A stretch of DNA of 64,000 nt from Amycolatopsis arida (GCF_900115565.1 NZ_FOWW01000001.1:687731-751730), one strand, 5' to 3'; shown: positions 42,101 through 49,670, counted from the stretch's first letter. Notes: generated by a model from the letters alone, not told the origin. Translations and numbers: made by a program.

Positions 42101-42514
42101 CACCGTCGTCCCGGCGAACAGGGTCACCGGGTCCAGCTCCTGGAACGAGGTGAGCCCGACGTGCGACACCGGAACCTGGCCGGACAGGGCCAGCATCGGC
42201 GCCCGGTCGGCCATCGCCTCCGCGGTGCCGAGCGCGAGGTGGGTCGCGCCGGGTCCCGCGGTGCCGAGGCACACCCCGGGCCGGCCGGTGAGCTTGCCGT
42301 AGGTGGCGGCCATGATCCCGGCGGCGCCCTCGTGCCGCACCCCGACCAGCTGGATCCGCCCGTCCCGACGCACGGCGTCGACGAACGCGTTGACCGACTC
42401 GGCGGGCATCCCGAACACGGCGTCGACACCGAGCCCGGACAGCGCCCGCACCACCCCGTCGGCGAATCTGTCGCGGCCGAGCACCTCGGCGTAGATGTGG
42501 GTGTTGCTACGCAC
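39167..42514 (-). CDS. Tandem ThDP-dependent (acetolactate-synthase-like) enzyme fusion
   Basis: 1115 residues: two complete PYR-middle-PP modules (about 10-505 and 536-1060) joined by a low-complexity linker (about 508-535, rich in Gly, Arg, Gln, Asp). Module 1 PYR has the catalytic Glu (E62 in VRHEGAAGIMAATYGKLTG), but its PP domain has T428-E429-A430 in place of Gly-Asp-Gly and Ala-Thr in place of Asn. Module 2 PYR has Ala581 at the catalytic Glu position (VRHAESPAMVASAVAKHTG), while its PP has G958-D959-G960 and N986. The good PYR1 and good PP2 halves therefore appear to compose one ThDP site. Predicted chemistry: decarboxylation or carboligation of a 2-oxo acid; substrate unknown. GTG start with GGGAG upstream. 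Confidence 0.88.
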   Translation of the reverse strand: MRSNTHIYAEVLGRDRFADGVVRALSGLGVDAVFGMPAESVNAFVDAVRRDGRIQLVGVRHEGAAGIMAATYGKLTGRPGVCLGTAGPGATHLALGTAEAMADRAPMLALSGQVPVSHVGLTSFQELDPVTLFAGTTVFNQYLAAPAQLPVVARALAESIVHSAPVHLACSSDVFAMPLPGGAGAASARAPRPGGTADKAAVGEAAELLAAGPAAILVGAVDAGVAAEVEALAGRLVAPVFVLPEGYRYFAAGRAGGRALRVLREREPAVAEALAATERVLLVGPRSAGTARLVAGGAVLQVAGAGELGDRYQPGWVRLLGDPAAILAQLAATLGSAAAPAGPRPSELPVAGGAPDRALWSALDAALPADAVLALDPGRVLDGAFDHLPVRERTLTSSFGLGVPGCALPAAIGAVLARPDRRVLAVTTEAGLAEFAGELLTVARYRLPLTVLCLATGDHRVGLDAADAARAAGLTAVTAAAADAGAALGTGPALVQVPVEPAARAEPLELHSGQNTGQNRGRDGGRDRGRTSGRGTVAGALAAALAARGVRHSYGRFIGAAEPLRAALAGAGVGTVPVRHAESPAMVASAVAKHTGAPTACVVAGEADLVLQLNGAYDARFDHAPLVVVAIRQPQWTVEGTSLLADVAVTARVTGSPESLSAALGTVDEAVHRRSVAYLEVDAGALDAAVPEGWRPGPPTPRDEVAPAEEPLAEVVRTLSGARRPVVLAGRGTAGAQAELAELATALGAPVVTTMAGRGVLPDEHPHFAGGVGTSGHASALRALRECDVLLVLGTSPRGAAFDLEGDFRLIQVDHDLARLANAPGADLLLHGSVRPTLQAITERLGAAGPVPHERAVFRARLRRAFTQQARSRRTRHAPQPRTSLLRPSTIARELVRPGGDPVLTVDVGLVTLWVYRHAVGAADIVWSGSFATMGFALPAAIGIAPLVPGRRVLAAVGDGGLAITLSELATLAELDLPVTVVVFDNGKLGAIKYEQEIMGWPEYAAGLHNGDLAALARAFGVPAVRVDTPEAFRAAMARSDASTGPLLIDAVCDAHELPAPARFRPTPTHVFSYATALARELRGRWRGGPESGPRFRSIAVARRAARRPGGGASR

Positions 42515-44357
42515 GGGCGCTCCCGCTGGCGTCCCCGCCCCGGCTGGCGACGTGCAGCACGGCCACGCCCCCGGTGAGCGGCTCCCTGCGGTAGCCGGTG
42601 AACCCGACCTCGGTCAGCAGCGCGCGGATCGCCTCGGCGCCGTTGTAGTGCCGGATCTCCTCGCGCAGGTGGCGGTAGCCCTCCATGCCCCGAGCCCGCG
42701 CGGCCGCGTTCATCAGTCCCAGCACGCCGAGGTAGACCGACCGCGGCACGCGACCCTCCGGCAGGCCGAGCTCGAGCAGCACCACCCGCCCGCCGGGTCG
42801 CAGCACCCGGTGCAGCTCGCGGGCGCAGCGGACCCGGTCGGGCATGTCGTCGATGGCGAAGGCGATGGTCACCACGTCGAACGTGGCGTCGCCGAACGGC
42901 AGCTCCTCGGCCGAGCCGCGGAGCAGGCTCACCCGGTGGTCCAGACCGCGCCGGGCGACCCGCTGCCGGCCCACGGCGAGCATCGCCGCGTTGAGGTCGA
43001 TCCCGGTGACCCGGATCCGTTGGTCGCGGTCCGCCATGGCGAGCGCGAGGCTGGCGGTGCCGGTGGCGACGTCGAGCACCTCGCGGTGCCGGCCGGGATC
43101 CACCTGCCGGGCGGCCCTGCGCCGCCACCGCCGGTCCTGACCGAAGCTGAGCACGGTGTTGAACGTGTCGTAGCGGGGCGCGGCCTTGTCGAACATGGCC
43201 TGCGGGGTCTTCGGTCGCAGCGAGGTCCCGTCCGGCGGGGAGCCGGCCGGCACGTTGCTCGCCGCGCCGTCGGTGCGCCGCCGGGAGTCCATCCCCAGCT
43301 TCCCGCTGCCGTGCAGCACCAGGCCGCACGCCACCACGGTGGCCACGCTGGCCCAGTGCGGCAGCTGCAGCAGCAGCACGGTGGCCAGGAACCCGCTGGA
43401 CACCAGCATGTCGCGGCGCAGGATCTCGTTGCCGGTCGCCGGGTCGTCGGCCCGCACCAGCCGGGCGCACTGCAGCACGGCGAGCACCGCCCACGGCAGG
43501 GCCCACAGCACCCGCGGCGGGGACGCGCCGAGCGCGACGAGCACCGGAAGCGACAGGTACCCCGCCGTGGTGACCGCGGTGGTCGCCAGCGCCGCGGCCC
43601 GCCAGCTGCCGAACACCGTGGCCGAGGTGCGCAGGCCCGCCGCGCGGTCGCCGTAGAAGTCGGGGACATTCTTGAACATCCCCTTGGCGACGAACCACAC
43701 CAGCAGGAACAGCAGCATCGCCAGCGGCGCCGGCTCCGGCCAGCGCACCTCGCCGGTGGCGCCGAAGTAGCCGATGAGGAACGGGCCGACCACGGCCCAG
43801 GAGAACGCGAGCAGGCCGGGCACCGGGTGGGCCTTGAGCCGCAGCGGCGGCAGCGAGTACTGCGCGACGAGCACCAGGCCGACCACGGTGAACACCACGA
43901 ACGGCGCGCCGAACGGGAAGGCGAGCAGCACCACGGCGGCGCTGAGCCACGCGGTGGCGTCGCGCAGCCGGCGCGCACCCAGCTGGTAGACCAGCCACAC
44001 CCGACCGGGCAGGTTGCGGCAGTCCTCGTCCAGGTCGGTGTAGGCGTTGTACAGGTTGGCGACGAGCCCGGCGACGAAGGCGATGGTCGCTAGGACCGGG
44101 ACCCGCCAGCTCGCCGGATCGGCGACGTAGCCGTAGCCGAGCAGGAACGCCACCACCCCGGGCACGCAGGTGCGCGGGCGGCCGAGCATGAGCACGATCC
44201 GGATGGCGGTGCCCAGGCCGATCGCGGGGCGGGCCGCGCGCACGACGTCGGCCTGCCGCTCGGGGGGCAGCGCCCTGAAATCCGCTTCGGACAGTGACGG
44301 GTGGACCGACGGGACGGTCCCGGTCGTGGGCAGCGGCACGGCTCCTGCGGGGTTCAT
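42507..44357 (-). CDS. UbiA prenyltransferase - UbiE methyltransferase fusion
   Basis: 616 residues. The N-terminal half (about 50-345) is a UbiA-type membrane prenyltransferase with about nine helices and two Asp-rich motifs: NAYTDLDED (N104-D112) and VPDFYGD (D233-D237). After a linker (about 350-382) comes a UbiE/MenG-type methyltransferase with KTPQAMFDKAAPRYDTFN, motif I LDVATGTASLALA and the VLRPGGRVVLLELG segment. UbiA transfers a polyprenyl group to an aromatic acceptor and UbiE methylates a quinol ring carbon; the fusion would channel prenylation into C-methylation. Starts 9 bp after the prenyl synthase and overlaps the ThDP gene by 8 bp. Confidence 0.9.
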   Translation of the reverse strand: MNPAGAVPLPTTGTVPSVHPSLSEADFRALPPERQADVVRAARPAIGLGTAIRIVLMLGRPRTCVPGVVAFLLGYGYVADPASWRVPVLATIAFVAGLVANLYNAYTDLDEDCRNLPGRVWLVYQLGARRLRDATAWLSAAVVLLAFPFGAPFVVFTVVGLVLVAQYSLPPLRLKAHPVPGLLAFSWAVVGPFLIGYFGATGEVRWPEPAPLAMLLFLLVWFVAKGMFKNVPDFYGDRAAGLRTSATVFGSWRAAALATTAVTTAGYLSLPVLVALGASPPRVLWALPWAVLAVLQCARLVRADDPATGNEILRRDMLVSSGFLATVLLLQLPHWASVATVVACGLVLHGSGKLGMDSRRRTDGAASNVPAGSPPDGTSLRPKTPQAMFDKAAPRYDTFNTVLSFGQDRRWRRRAARQVDPGRHREVLDVATGTASLALAMADRDQRIRVTGIDLNAAMLAVGRQRVARRGLDHRVSLLRGSAEELPFGDATFDVVTIAFAIDDMPDRVRCARELHRVLRPGGRVVLLELGLPEGRVPRSVYLGVLGLMNAAARARGMEGYRHLREEIRHYNGAEAIRALLTEVGFTGYRREPLTGGVAVLHVASRGGDASGSARA

Positions 44358-44366
44358 GACGCTCCT

Positions 44367-45410
44367 CTAGCGCGTGCGCCCGGTGAGACATCGGGCGAGC
44401 TCGGTGAGCATGTCCGCGCCGCCGGGGCGCAGCTCGGTGGCGCAGTCGCGGACCGCGGCCACCGCCGTGCCGGTCAGCGCCGTCGCCGTGTCCTCGGCCT
44501 CGCCGACCGCGGGCGTCTGCCGTAGCAGGTCGAGCACCGGCGCGGTGTGCCCGGTGCGCCGGCACTCGGCCAGTGCGCGGGCGAGCTGCGGCCGGTGCGC
44601 GCGGGCCCGCAGCACGGGCAGGGTGTAGACGCCCTCGACGATGTCGTGCCCCGCCGGCTTGCCCAGCGCGGCGGCGGACCCGGTGAGGTCGAGCAGGTCG
44701 TCGACCACCTGGAAGACCAGGCCGAGGTGGTGGCCGTAGCGGGCCAGCCGGGCGACCGTGGCCTCGCCGAGCCCGGCCGCGGTCCCGCCGAGCCGGGCGG
44801 CCGCGGCGAACAGCGCGGCGGTCTTGCCGGCGAGCGTGGTGAAGTAGTCCCGCTCGGTTCGGTCCACGTTGAACAGGTCCTGGGTCTCCAGCGCCTGGCC
44901 GGCGCACAGGCCGGCGAAGGCACCGGCGACCACCCCGGTGCCACCGGGGCCGCACCGGGCGGCCGCGGCGAACGCGGCGGCGATCAGCACGTCCCCGCAC
45001 AGCACCGCGATGGCGTTGTCGACCCTGGCGTTGACGCTCGGACCGCCGTGCCGGGTGTCCGCCTCGTCCATCACGTCGTCGTGCACCAGGCTGGCCAGGT
45101 GGATCAGCTCCAGCGCGGTGGCGGCGTCCAGCGCCCGCTCCCGAGCGGCCGGGTCGTCACCGGCGGGGCCGGCGTAGAGCACACCGAGCACGAGCAGCGG
45201 CCGCAGCCGCTTGCCGCCGGTGAGCACCCCGGAGACCGCGTCGACCACCAGCGGCGGGCGCCGCGGGACGGCCGCGGTGATCCGGTCCTGCACCTCGGCG
45301 AGGTCGGTCCCGAGTCGGCCGGAGCCGGCGAACCGGTCGACGATCTCGTGCGCGCGGGTCCACCTGGTGCCGGCCGCGACCGGGCGCGGCGGGTCGAGCT
45401 GGCTGGTCAT
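44367..45410 (-). CDS. Trans-polyprenyl diphosphate synthase (long-chain type)
   Basis: 347 residues. First Asp-rich motif LVHDDVMDEADTRHG (D111, D112, D115) and second FQVVDDLLDLTG (D237, D238, D241), with GGKRLRP for IPP binding. The residue five before the first Asp motif is Ala106, small, which in this family permits elongation beyond C15, and the DEADTR context resembles C30-C40 synthases. Chain length could be C20 or more; exact length cannot be fixed from sequence. ATG at 45408-45410 is 2 bp after the aminotransferase stop. Confidence 0.92.
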   Translation of the reverse strand: MTSQLDPPRPVAAGTRWTRAHEIVDRFAGSGRLGTDLAEVQDRITAAVPRRPPLVVDAVSGVLTGGKRLRPLLVLGVLYAGPAGDDPAARERALDAATALELIHLASLVHDDVMDEADTRHGGPSVNARVDNAIAVLCGDVLIAAAFAAAARCGPGGTGVVAGAFAGLCAGQALETQDLFNVDRTERDYFTTLAGKTAALFAAAARLGGTAAGLGEATVARLARYGHHLGLVFQVVDDLLDLTGSAAALGKPAGHDIVEGVYTLPVLRARAHRPQLARALAECRRTGHTAPVLDLLRQTPAVGEAEDTATALTGTAVAAVRDCATELRPGGADMLTELARCLTGRTR

Positions 45411-45412
45411 GG

Positions 45413-46708
45413 TCACGCCCGCAGGGCCGTGGCGACGGTCTCGACCACGATGTCCTGCTCGCGCTCGGCGAACGTCAGCGGTGGCACCAGGCCGAGCACG
45501 TGGGCGGTGTGGTCGATGAACACCCCTCGCTCGCGGCAGTGCAGCTGGATCCGCCGGATTCGCTCGGCGGAGGCCGGGGCACCGTCCGGGCCGACCAGGT
45601 CGAGCACGAAGAACGCGCCGGTGCCGGCGACGTCGGCCACCGAGGGCAGGTCGGCGACGGCGTCGGTGAGCGCCGCGCGCAGCCGCGCGGACATCTCCTG
45701 CCCGCGGGCGACGACGTCCTCGTTCTGGTAGGCGCGCAGCACGGCCAGCGCGGCGGCGCAGGCCACGGGGTGGGCGTCGGTGCTCGAGCCGTGGTAGAAG
45801 AACGGACGGCCGGGCAGGTCGAACGCGTGGTACACGTCGTCGGTGACCAGCACGGCGCCCAGCGCGGCATACCCGGCGGTGATCGCCTTGGCCAGGCACA
45901 GGATGTCCGGGTCGACGCCGAGCCCCTCGGCCGCGAACATCGGGCCCGACCGGCCGAAGCCGGTGGTGACCTCGTCGAAGATCAGCAGGATGCCGTGGTC
46001 GTCGCAGAACCGGCGGATCGCCCGCACGTAGGGCGCCGGCAGCGGAACACCCAGCCCGACGACCGGCGCGAGGATCACCGCGGCCACGGTCTCCGGATCC
46101 AGCCCGGTCAGCTCGGCCAGTGTCGCCTTCGCGCACTCCTCCGCCGACTCGGCCGCGAAGTCGGGCATGGCCACCTGGTGGAAGCCCTCGGGCATCGGGC
46201 CGAACAGCTGGTGCAGCATCGGCATCCCGCTGGCGGCCATCCCGACCATCGTGCTGCCGTGGAAGGCGCCCTGCATGCCGACGATCGTCAGCCGCTCCGG
46301 CCGGTCGTGGTTGCGGTGGTAGAGCCGGGCCATGTGGATGGCGGCCTCCACGGCCGAGCTCCCGGTGTGGGTGAACCGCACCCTGCGCAGCGGGTCGGGG
46401 GCCGCGGCCACCAGCGCCTCGGCGTACTCGAGGGTGACCTCGGCCGGCCGCTCGTGCCGGAAGGTCGACGCGAACGGCAGCGCGAGCGCCTGCTTGTGCA
46501 TGGCCTCGACGACGTCGTGCCGGCTGTAGCCGAGCAGCACGTTCGCGATGCCGGCCCTGGCGTCGAGGAAGCGACGGCCGGCGGCGTCGATCAGCCAGGA
46601 GCCCTCGCCGCCGACCAGCACCTCGTCCGGCCCCGCCTCGGCGAGCACCGCGCTCATCGGCATCGAGCCGTGCCAGAACGGGTGGGTCTCGGGATTCCAG
46701 GTCACCAT
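45413..46708 (-). CDS. Class III PLP-dependent aminotransferase
   Basis: 431 residues. PLP-lysine K274 in CLAKAITAGY, D245 in IFDEVTTGFGRSG, phosphate-binding HTGSSAVEAAIHMAR and YHGSSTDAHPVACAAAL. These are the features of omega/BioA-like aminotransferases. It begins the minus-strand operon, with GGGGG four bases before ATG and a leader of about 120 nt. In the pathway it could add an amino group to an aldehyde, ketone or quinone, or supply an amine co-substrate. Confidence 0.9.
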   Translation of the reverse strand: MVTWNPETHPFWHGSMPMSAVLAEAGPDEVLVGGEGSWLIDAAGRRFLDARAGIANVLLGYSRHDVVEAMHKQALALPFASTFRHERPAEVTLEYAEALVAAAPDPLRRVRFTHTGSSAVEAAIHMARLYHRNHDRPERLTIVGMQGAFHGSTMVGMAASGMPMLHQLFGPMPEGFHQVAMPDFAAESAEECAKATLAELTGLDPETVAAVILAPVVGLGVPLPAPYVRAIRRFCDDHGILLIFDEVTTGFGRSGPMFAAEGLGVDPDILCLAKAITAGYAALGAVLVTDDVYHAFDLPGRPFFYHGSSTDAHPVACAAALAVLRAYQNEDVVARGQEMSARLRAALTDAVADLPSVADVAGTGAFFVLDLVGPDGAPASAERIRRIQLHCRERGVFIDHTAHVLGLVPPLTFAEREQDIVVETVATALRA

Positions 46709-46836
46709 TCGTCCCCCAAGAGTGACGTTGACGCCGACCGTGGCGCCGGAGCGCCGATGACGAGTGTGCGGGAAAACTGCCCCAGATCAGCTACGAGGTG
46801 TACCACCAAGGCCCGTGGTCGATCCTGGCGAAGTGC

Positions 46837-46865
46837 ACGCTAAGCCATTTCAGGATAGTCGTCAA
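46837..46865 (-). promoter_or_regulatory. Promoter of the eleven-gene biosynthetic operon
   Basis: Minus strand: TTGACG (46860-46865), 17-bp spacer, TAGCGT (46837-46842). Near-consensus housekeeping promoter in the only AT-rich patch between the divergent operons. Confidence 0.7.
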
Positions 46866-46883
46866 GAAAAGTTTTTCAGTTAA

Positions 46884-46933
46884 CCGTTCAGTAGCAAAGA
46901 CAGTTTCCGACCGAACGAACACCACCCGTTCAG
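46884..46933 (+). repeat. CCGTTCAG direct repeats between divergent promoters
   Basis: CCGTTCAG at 46884-46891 and 46926-46933, 42 bp apart start to start (four helical turns), lying between the two promoters. Candidate regulator sites. Confidence 0.45.
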
Positions 46934-46948
46934 CCGAGCACGGGCCGC

Positions 46949-46977
46949 TTGCCAGCAGCACTTCTGGGCTCTACCGT
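46949..46977 (+). promoter_or_regulatory. Promoter of the P450-ferredoxin operon
   Basis: TTGCCA (46949-46954), 17-bp spacer, TACCGT (46972-46977), about 57 bp before the proposed P450 start. Confidence 0.65.
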
Positions 46978-47034
46978 GAGCGCGTCGAGCGGCGGCACCA
47001 TCCGACCCGCCGGTGAGCGCGGGGGAGAACAACC

Positions 47035-48273
47035 ATTTCCACGCACCCTTCCGAAGTAGCGGACGAAGCAGCCGATTCCGGGCTCGCGTATCCATTCGAT
47101 CCGATGATTCGACTGGAACTCGACGAGCGTTACCGAGAATTGCGCGCGTCCGGGCGGATCACCCGGGTCGAGCTGCCCTACGGCGGGCGGGCCTGGCTGG
47201 CCACCCGGTACGACCACGTGCGCACGGTGCTCAGCGACCCGCGGTTCAGCCGGGCCGCCGCGGCGGGAGCCGACATCCCCCGGGTCACGCCGGAGATCCA
47301 GACGACGTTGCGCGACGAGCCGGTGCTGCTCGACATGGACCCGCCCGAGCACACCCGGATCCGCGGCCTGGTCGCCAAGGTGTTCACCGCGCGCAGGGTG
47401 GAGCGGCTGCGGCCGCGCGTCCAACGGATCGCCGACGAGCTGCTCGACACCATGCTGGCCGGGTCCGCGCCGGCCAACCTGGTCAACGCCTTCACGATGC
47501 CGCTACCGCTGATCACCATCTGCGAGCTGCTCGGGGTGCCGCCGGAGGACCAGGTGGGGTTCCGCGCCTGGGTGGAGGCCGATCCCGCGGTGACCGCGTT
47601 CGGCCCCGAGGAGATCGAACGGGCCAGGGAGATGGTGGAGGGTTATCTCATCGGGCTGATCGCGGCCCGCCGCGCCGCGCCGCGGGACGACCTGCTCAGC
47701 GCGCTGGTGGCCGCCAAGGACCGCGAGCAGCTGCTGACCGAGCGGGAGCTCGAGGTGCTCGCGATGACCCTGCTGGTCGGCGGCTACGAGACCGCGGCCG
47801 ACCAGATCGGCAACTTCTGCTACACCCTGCTGAGCCGGCCGGAGCGGTACGCCGAGCTGGTGGCCGAGCCGGAACTGCTGCCCTCGGCGATCGAGGAGTT
47901 GTTGCGGTTCGTCCCGCTCGGCGCGTCCGCCGGGTTCCCCCGGATGGCCACGGAGGACGTGTGGCTCGGCGACACGCTGGTCCGCGCCGGCGAGGTGGTG
48001 TTCGCCCAGGCCGACTCCGCCAACCGGGACGAGGACGTGTTCGACCGACCGGACACAGTGGACTTCCGCAGGGATCCCAACCCGCACCTCGGCTTCCTGC
48101 ACGGGCCGCACCACTGCCTGGGCGCGCAGCTGGCGCGGGTGGAGCTGCGGGTGGCGCTGGGCACCCTGCTGCGTCGGCTGCCCGACCTGCGGTTGGCCGT
48201 GCCGGCCGAGGAGGTGCCGTTCCGCAGCGGGCGGCTGACCCGGGGCGTGTACGCGCTGCCGGTCGTGTGGTGA
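47035..48273 (+). CDS. Cytochrome P450 (cluster P450-4), probable ATT start
   Basis: 412 residues if initiated at ATT. I-helix LLVGGYETAADQIG, K-helix IEELLRFVP, heme loop GFLHGPHHCLGAQLARVE. The frame opens after a TGA at 47014-47016 and contains no ATG, GTG or TTG until 47104, yet the intervening codons encode an N-terminus typical of the family (LAYPFDPMIRLELDERY). GGGGGAG sits 7 nt before ATT at 47035, so ATT is the probable start; ATG at 47104 lacks a Shine-Dalgarno and would cut the conserved YPF segment. Coupled with the ferredoxin gene 5 bp downstream. Confidence 0.88.
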   Translation: MSTHPSEVADEAADSGLAYPFDPMIRLELDERYRELRASGRITRVELPYGGRAWLATRYDHVRTVLSDPRFSRAAAAGADIPRVTPEIQTTLRDEPVLLDMDPPEHTRIRGLVAKVFTARRVERLRPRVQRIADELLDTMLAGSAPANLVNAFTMPLPLITICELLGVPPEDQVGFRAWVEADPAVTAFGPEEIERAREMVEGYLIGLIAARRAAPRDDLLSALVAAKDREQLLTERELEVLAMTLLVGGYETAADQIGNFCYTLLSRPERYAELVAEPELLPSAIEELLRFVPLGASAGFPRMATEDVWLGDTLVRAGEVVFAQADSANRDEDVFDRPDTVDFRRDPNPHLGFLHGPHHCLGAQLARVELRVALGTLLRRLPDLRLAVPAEEVPFRSGRLTRGVYALPVVW

Positions 48274-48278
48274 GCGCG

Positions 48279-48500
48279 ATGGCCTGGGAGCTGTCCGTGG
48301 ATCGGCGGGTGTGCATCGGCTCGGGGTTCTGCTACGGCAGCGCGACGGGGTTCTTCGCCTCGGACGGGACGCGCTCCCGCCCGCGCGCCGCGGTCGTCGC
48401 GCCGGACGACCTCGTGCTGGAGGTGGCCGAGGGCTGCCCGGTCGGCGCCATCACCGTCGTGGACCGGAACACCGGCGCCACGCTCGCGCCGAGCCCCTAG
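48279..48500 (+). CDS. P450 redox-partner ferredoxin
   Basis: 73 residues. Cys pattern C-I-G-S-G-F-C and a later CPVGAI match the [3Fe-4S]/[4Fe-4S] ferredoxins encoded beside actinobacterial P450s (with one cluster-ligand position non-cysteine). Delivers electrons from a ferredoxin reductase to P450-4 and possibly the other cluster P450s; no reductase is encoded here. Begins 5 bp after the P450 stop. Confidence 0.9.
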   Translation: MAWELSVDRRVCIGSGFCYGSATGFFASDGTRSRPRAAVVAPDDLVLEVAEGCPVGAITVVDRNTGATLAPSP

Positions 48501-48501
48501 A

Positions 48502-48765
48502 TCAGGCCCACAGCCCGGCTAACCCACCCCGTCCCGAGCCCGAGGATGGCAGGACCATGCTGACCACGTGAGGTAATCGCGATCTCTGGCTACGAGTCCC
48601 CGTCGGTGTTCCGCTTGTACCGCAGAGGGCGACCGTCGCCGCGGCCGGGCCGGGCACCAGGAGGACCAGCCTGAGCGCCTCGCCGTCAACAAAGGCGGAC
48701 AGGACGAAGCAGACCGCCGCGGCGACGAACCAAGCAACCACCCATATCCGATACCTCTTTCGCAC
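48502..48765 (-). CDS. Small membrane protein, doubtful
   Basis: 87 residues with two hydrophobic stretches (WVVAWFVAAAVCFVLSAFV and LRLVLLVPGPAAATVAL). After residue 48 the composition changes; a reading-frame change there would give RYKRNTDGDS then a stop, which looks more natural, so the gene may carry a frameshift or end earlier. No family recognised. Confidence 0.4.
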   Translation of the reverse strand: MRKRYRIWVVAWFVAAAVCFVLSAFVDGEALRLVLLVPGPAAATVALCGTSGTPTGTRSQRSRLPHVVSMVLPSSGSGRGGLAGLWA

Positions 48766-48795
48766 GGTGACCGTCCTCCTGCCAGGCCGCTACAC

Positions 48796-49670
48796 CTACG
48801 GCGATCGTTCCACCGAGTCTCCTCGCGCGCCCCGGCGTCGGACGGCCCCTGTGCTGGCGGCGCAGACGCAGGCGATGGCCAGCCACTGGGTCGCGGTGAG
48901 CCGTTCGGCGAGTACCAGCGCGCCGGCGACGCCGGCGACCGCCGGCTCGAGGCTCTGCAGCACGCCGACCGTCCGCGGCGGCAGCCGGCGCAGCGCGGCG
49001 AGCTCGAGCGAGTACGGCAGCACCGCCGACAGCACGGCCACCGCGCCGCCGATCGCCAGCGTCGGCCCGGCGAGCAGGGCCGCCCCGCTGCCGGCGACGC
49101 CAAGCGGCACGGTCAGCACGGCCGCCCAGCCGACGGCGAGCGCGAGCGGGGCGCCACCCGCCTGCCGCGCCCCGGCGAGCCGGCTCAACATCAGATAGGC
49201 CGCCATCGCCACGCCGGAGGCCAGCGCCCAGAGCACCCCGGCGGCCGGCAGTGTCTCCCCCCTGCCTCCCCCGCTGCCTCCCCCGCCCCGTGGAACAGCC
49301 ACACGCCCACCCCCGCGAGCCCGGCCAACCCCAGGTCGGTCGGCCGCCGGGAGGTCACCAGCGCGAGCGTGATCGGCCCGAGCAGCTGCAGCGCGATCGC
49401 CGGCCCGAGCGGGAGGTACCGCAGCGCGAGGTAGACCAGGTTCATCCCGGCGATCGCCGTCCCGAAGCCGGCGACCAGCGCGAGGTCGGGCAGCCGGCGC
49501 GGGATCCGTGGCCGGAACACCAGCGCCAGGACCACCGCCGCGATGCCGAGCCGCAGCGCCACCACGCCGAACGGGCCGACCGTGCCGAACAGCGACTTGC
49601 CCAGCGCCTGCCCGAACTGGATGCTCGCCACGCTGCCGAGGACGAGCACCGGAGCGGGGACGGGGGCCAT
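48796..49670 (-). pseudogene. EamA-family exporter gene with poly-G frameshift
   Basis: The N-terminal EamA half is in one frame (MAPVPAPVLVLGSVASIQFG ... GLAGVGVWLFHG) and the C-terminal half in another (ETLPAAGVLWALASGVAM ... ATQWLAIACVCAAS). The junction is a run of six C on the plus strand (49257-49262) in a repetitive Gly-coding region; one more base would give a continuous 10-helix RhtA/EamA transporter of about 291 residues. Divergent from a LysR gene as is typical for EamA exporters. True mutation, phase variation or base error cannot be separated. Confidence 0.8.

Noticed and set aside
39167-42514. ThDP protein as MenD (menaquinone synthesis)
   Set aside because: Both modules follow the acetolactate synthase/pyruvate oxidase pattern; MenD is a single module and lies with other men genes, which are absent here.
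39305-42577. Very long plus-strand open frame (over 1000 codons) opposite the ThDP gene
   Set aside because: Shadow frame of a GC-rich gene: composition is Gly/Arg/Gln/His without domains, while the minus strand has two complete ThDP modules.
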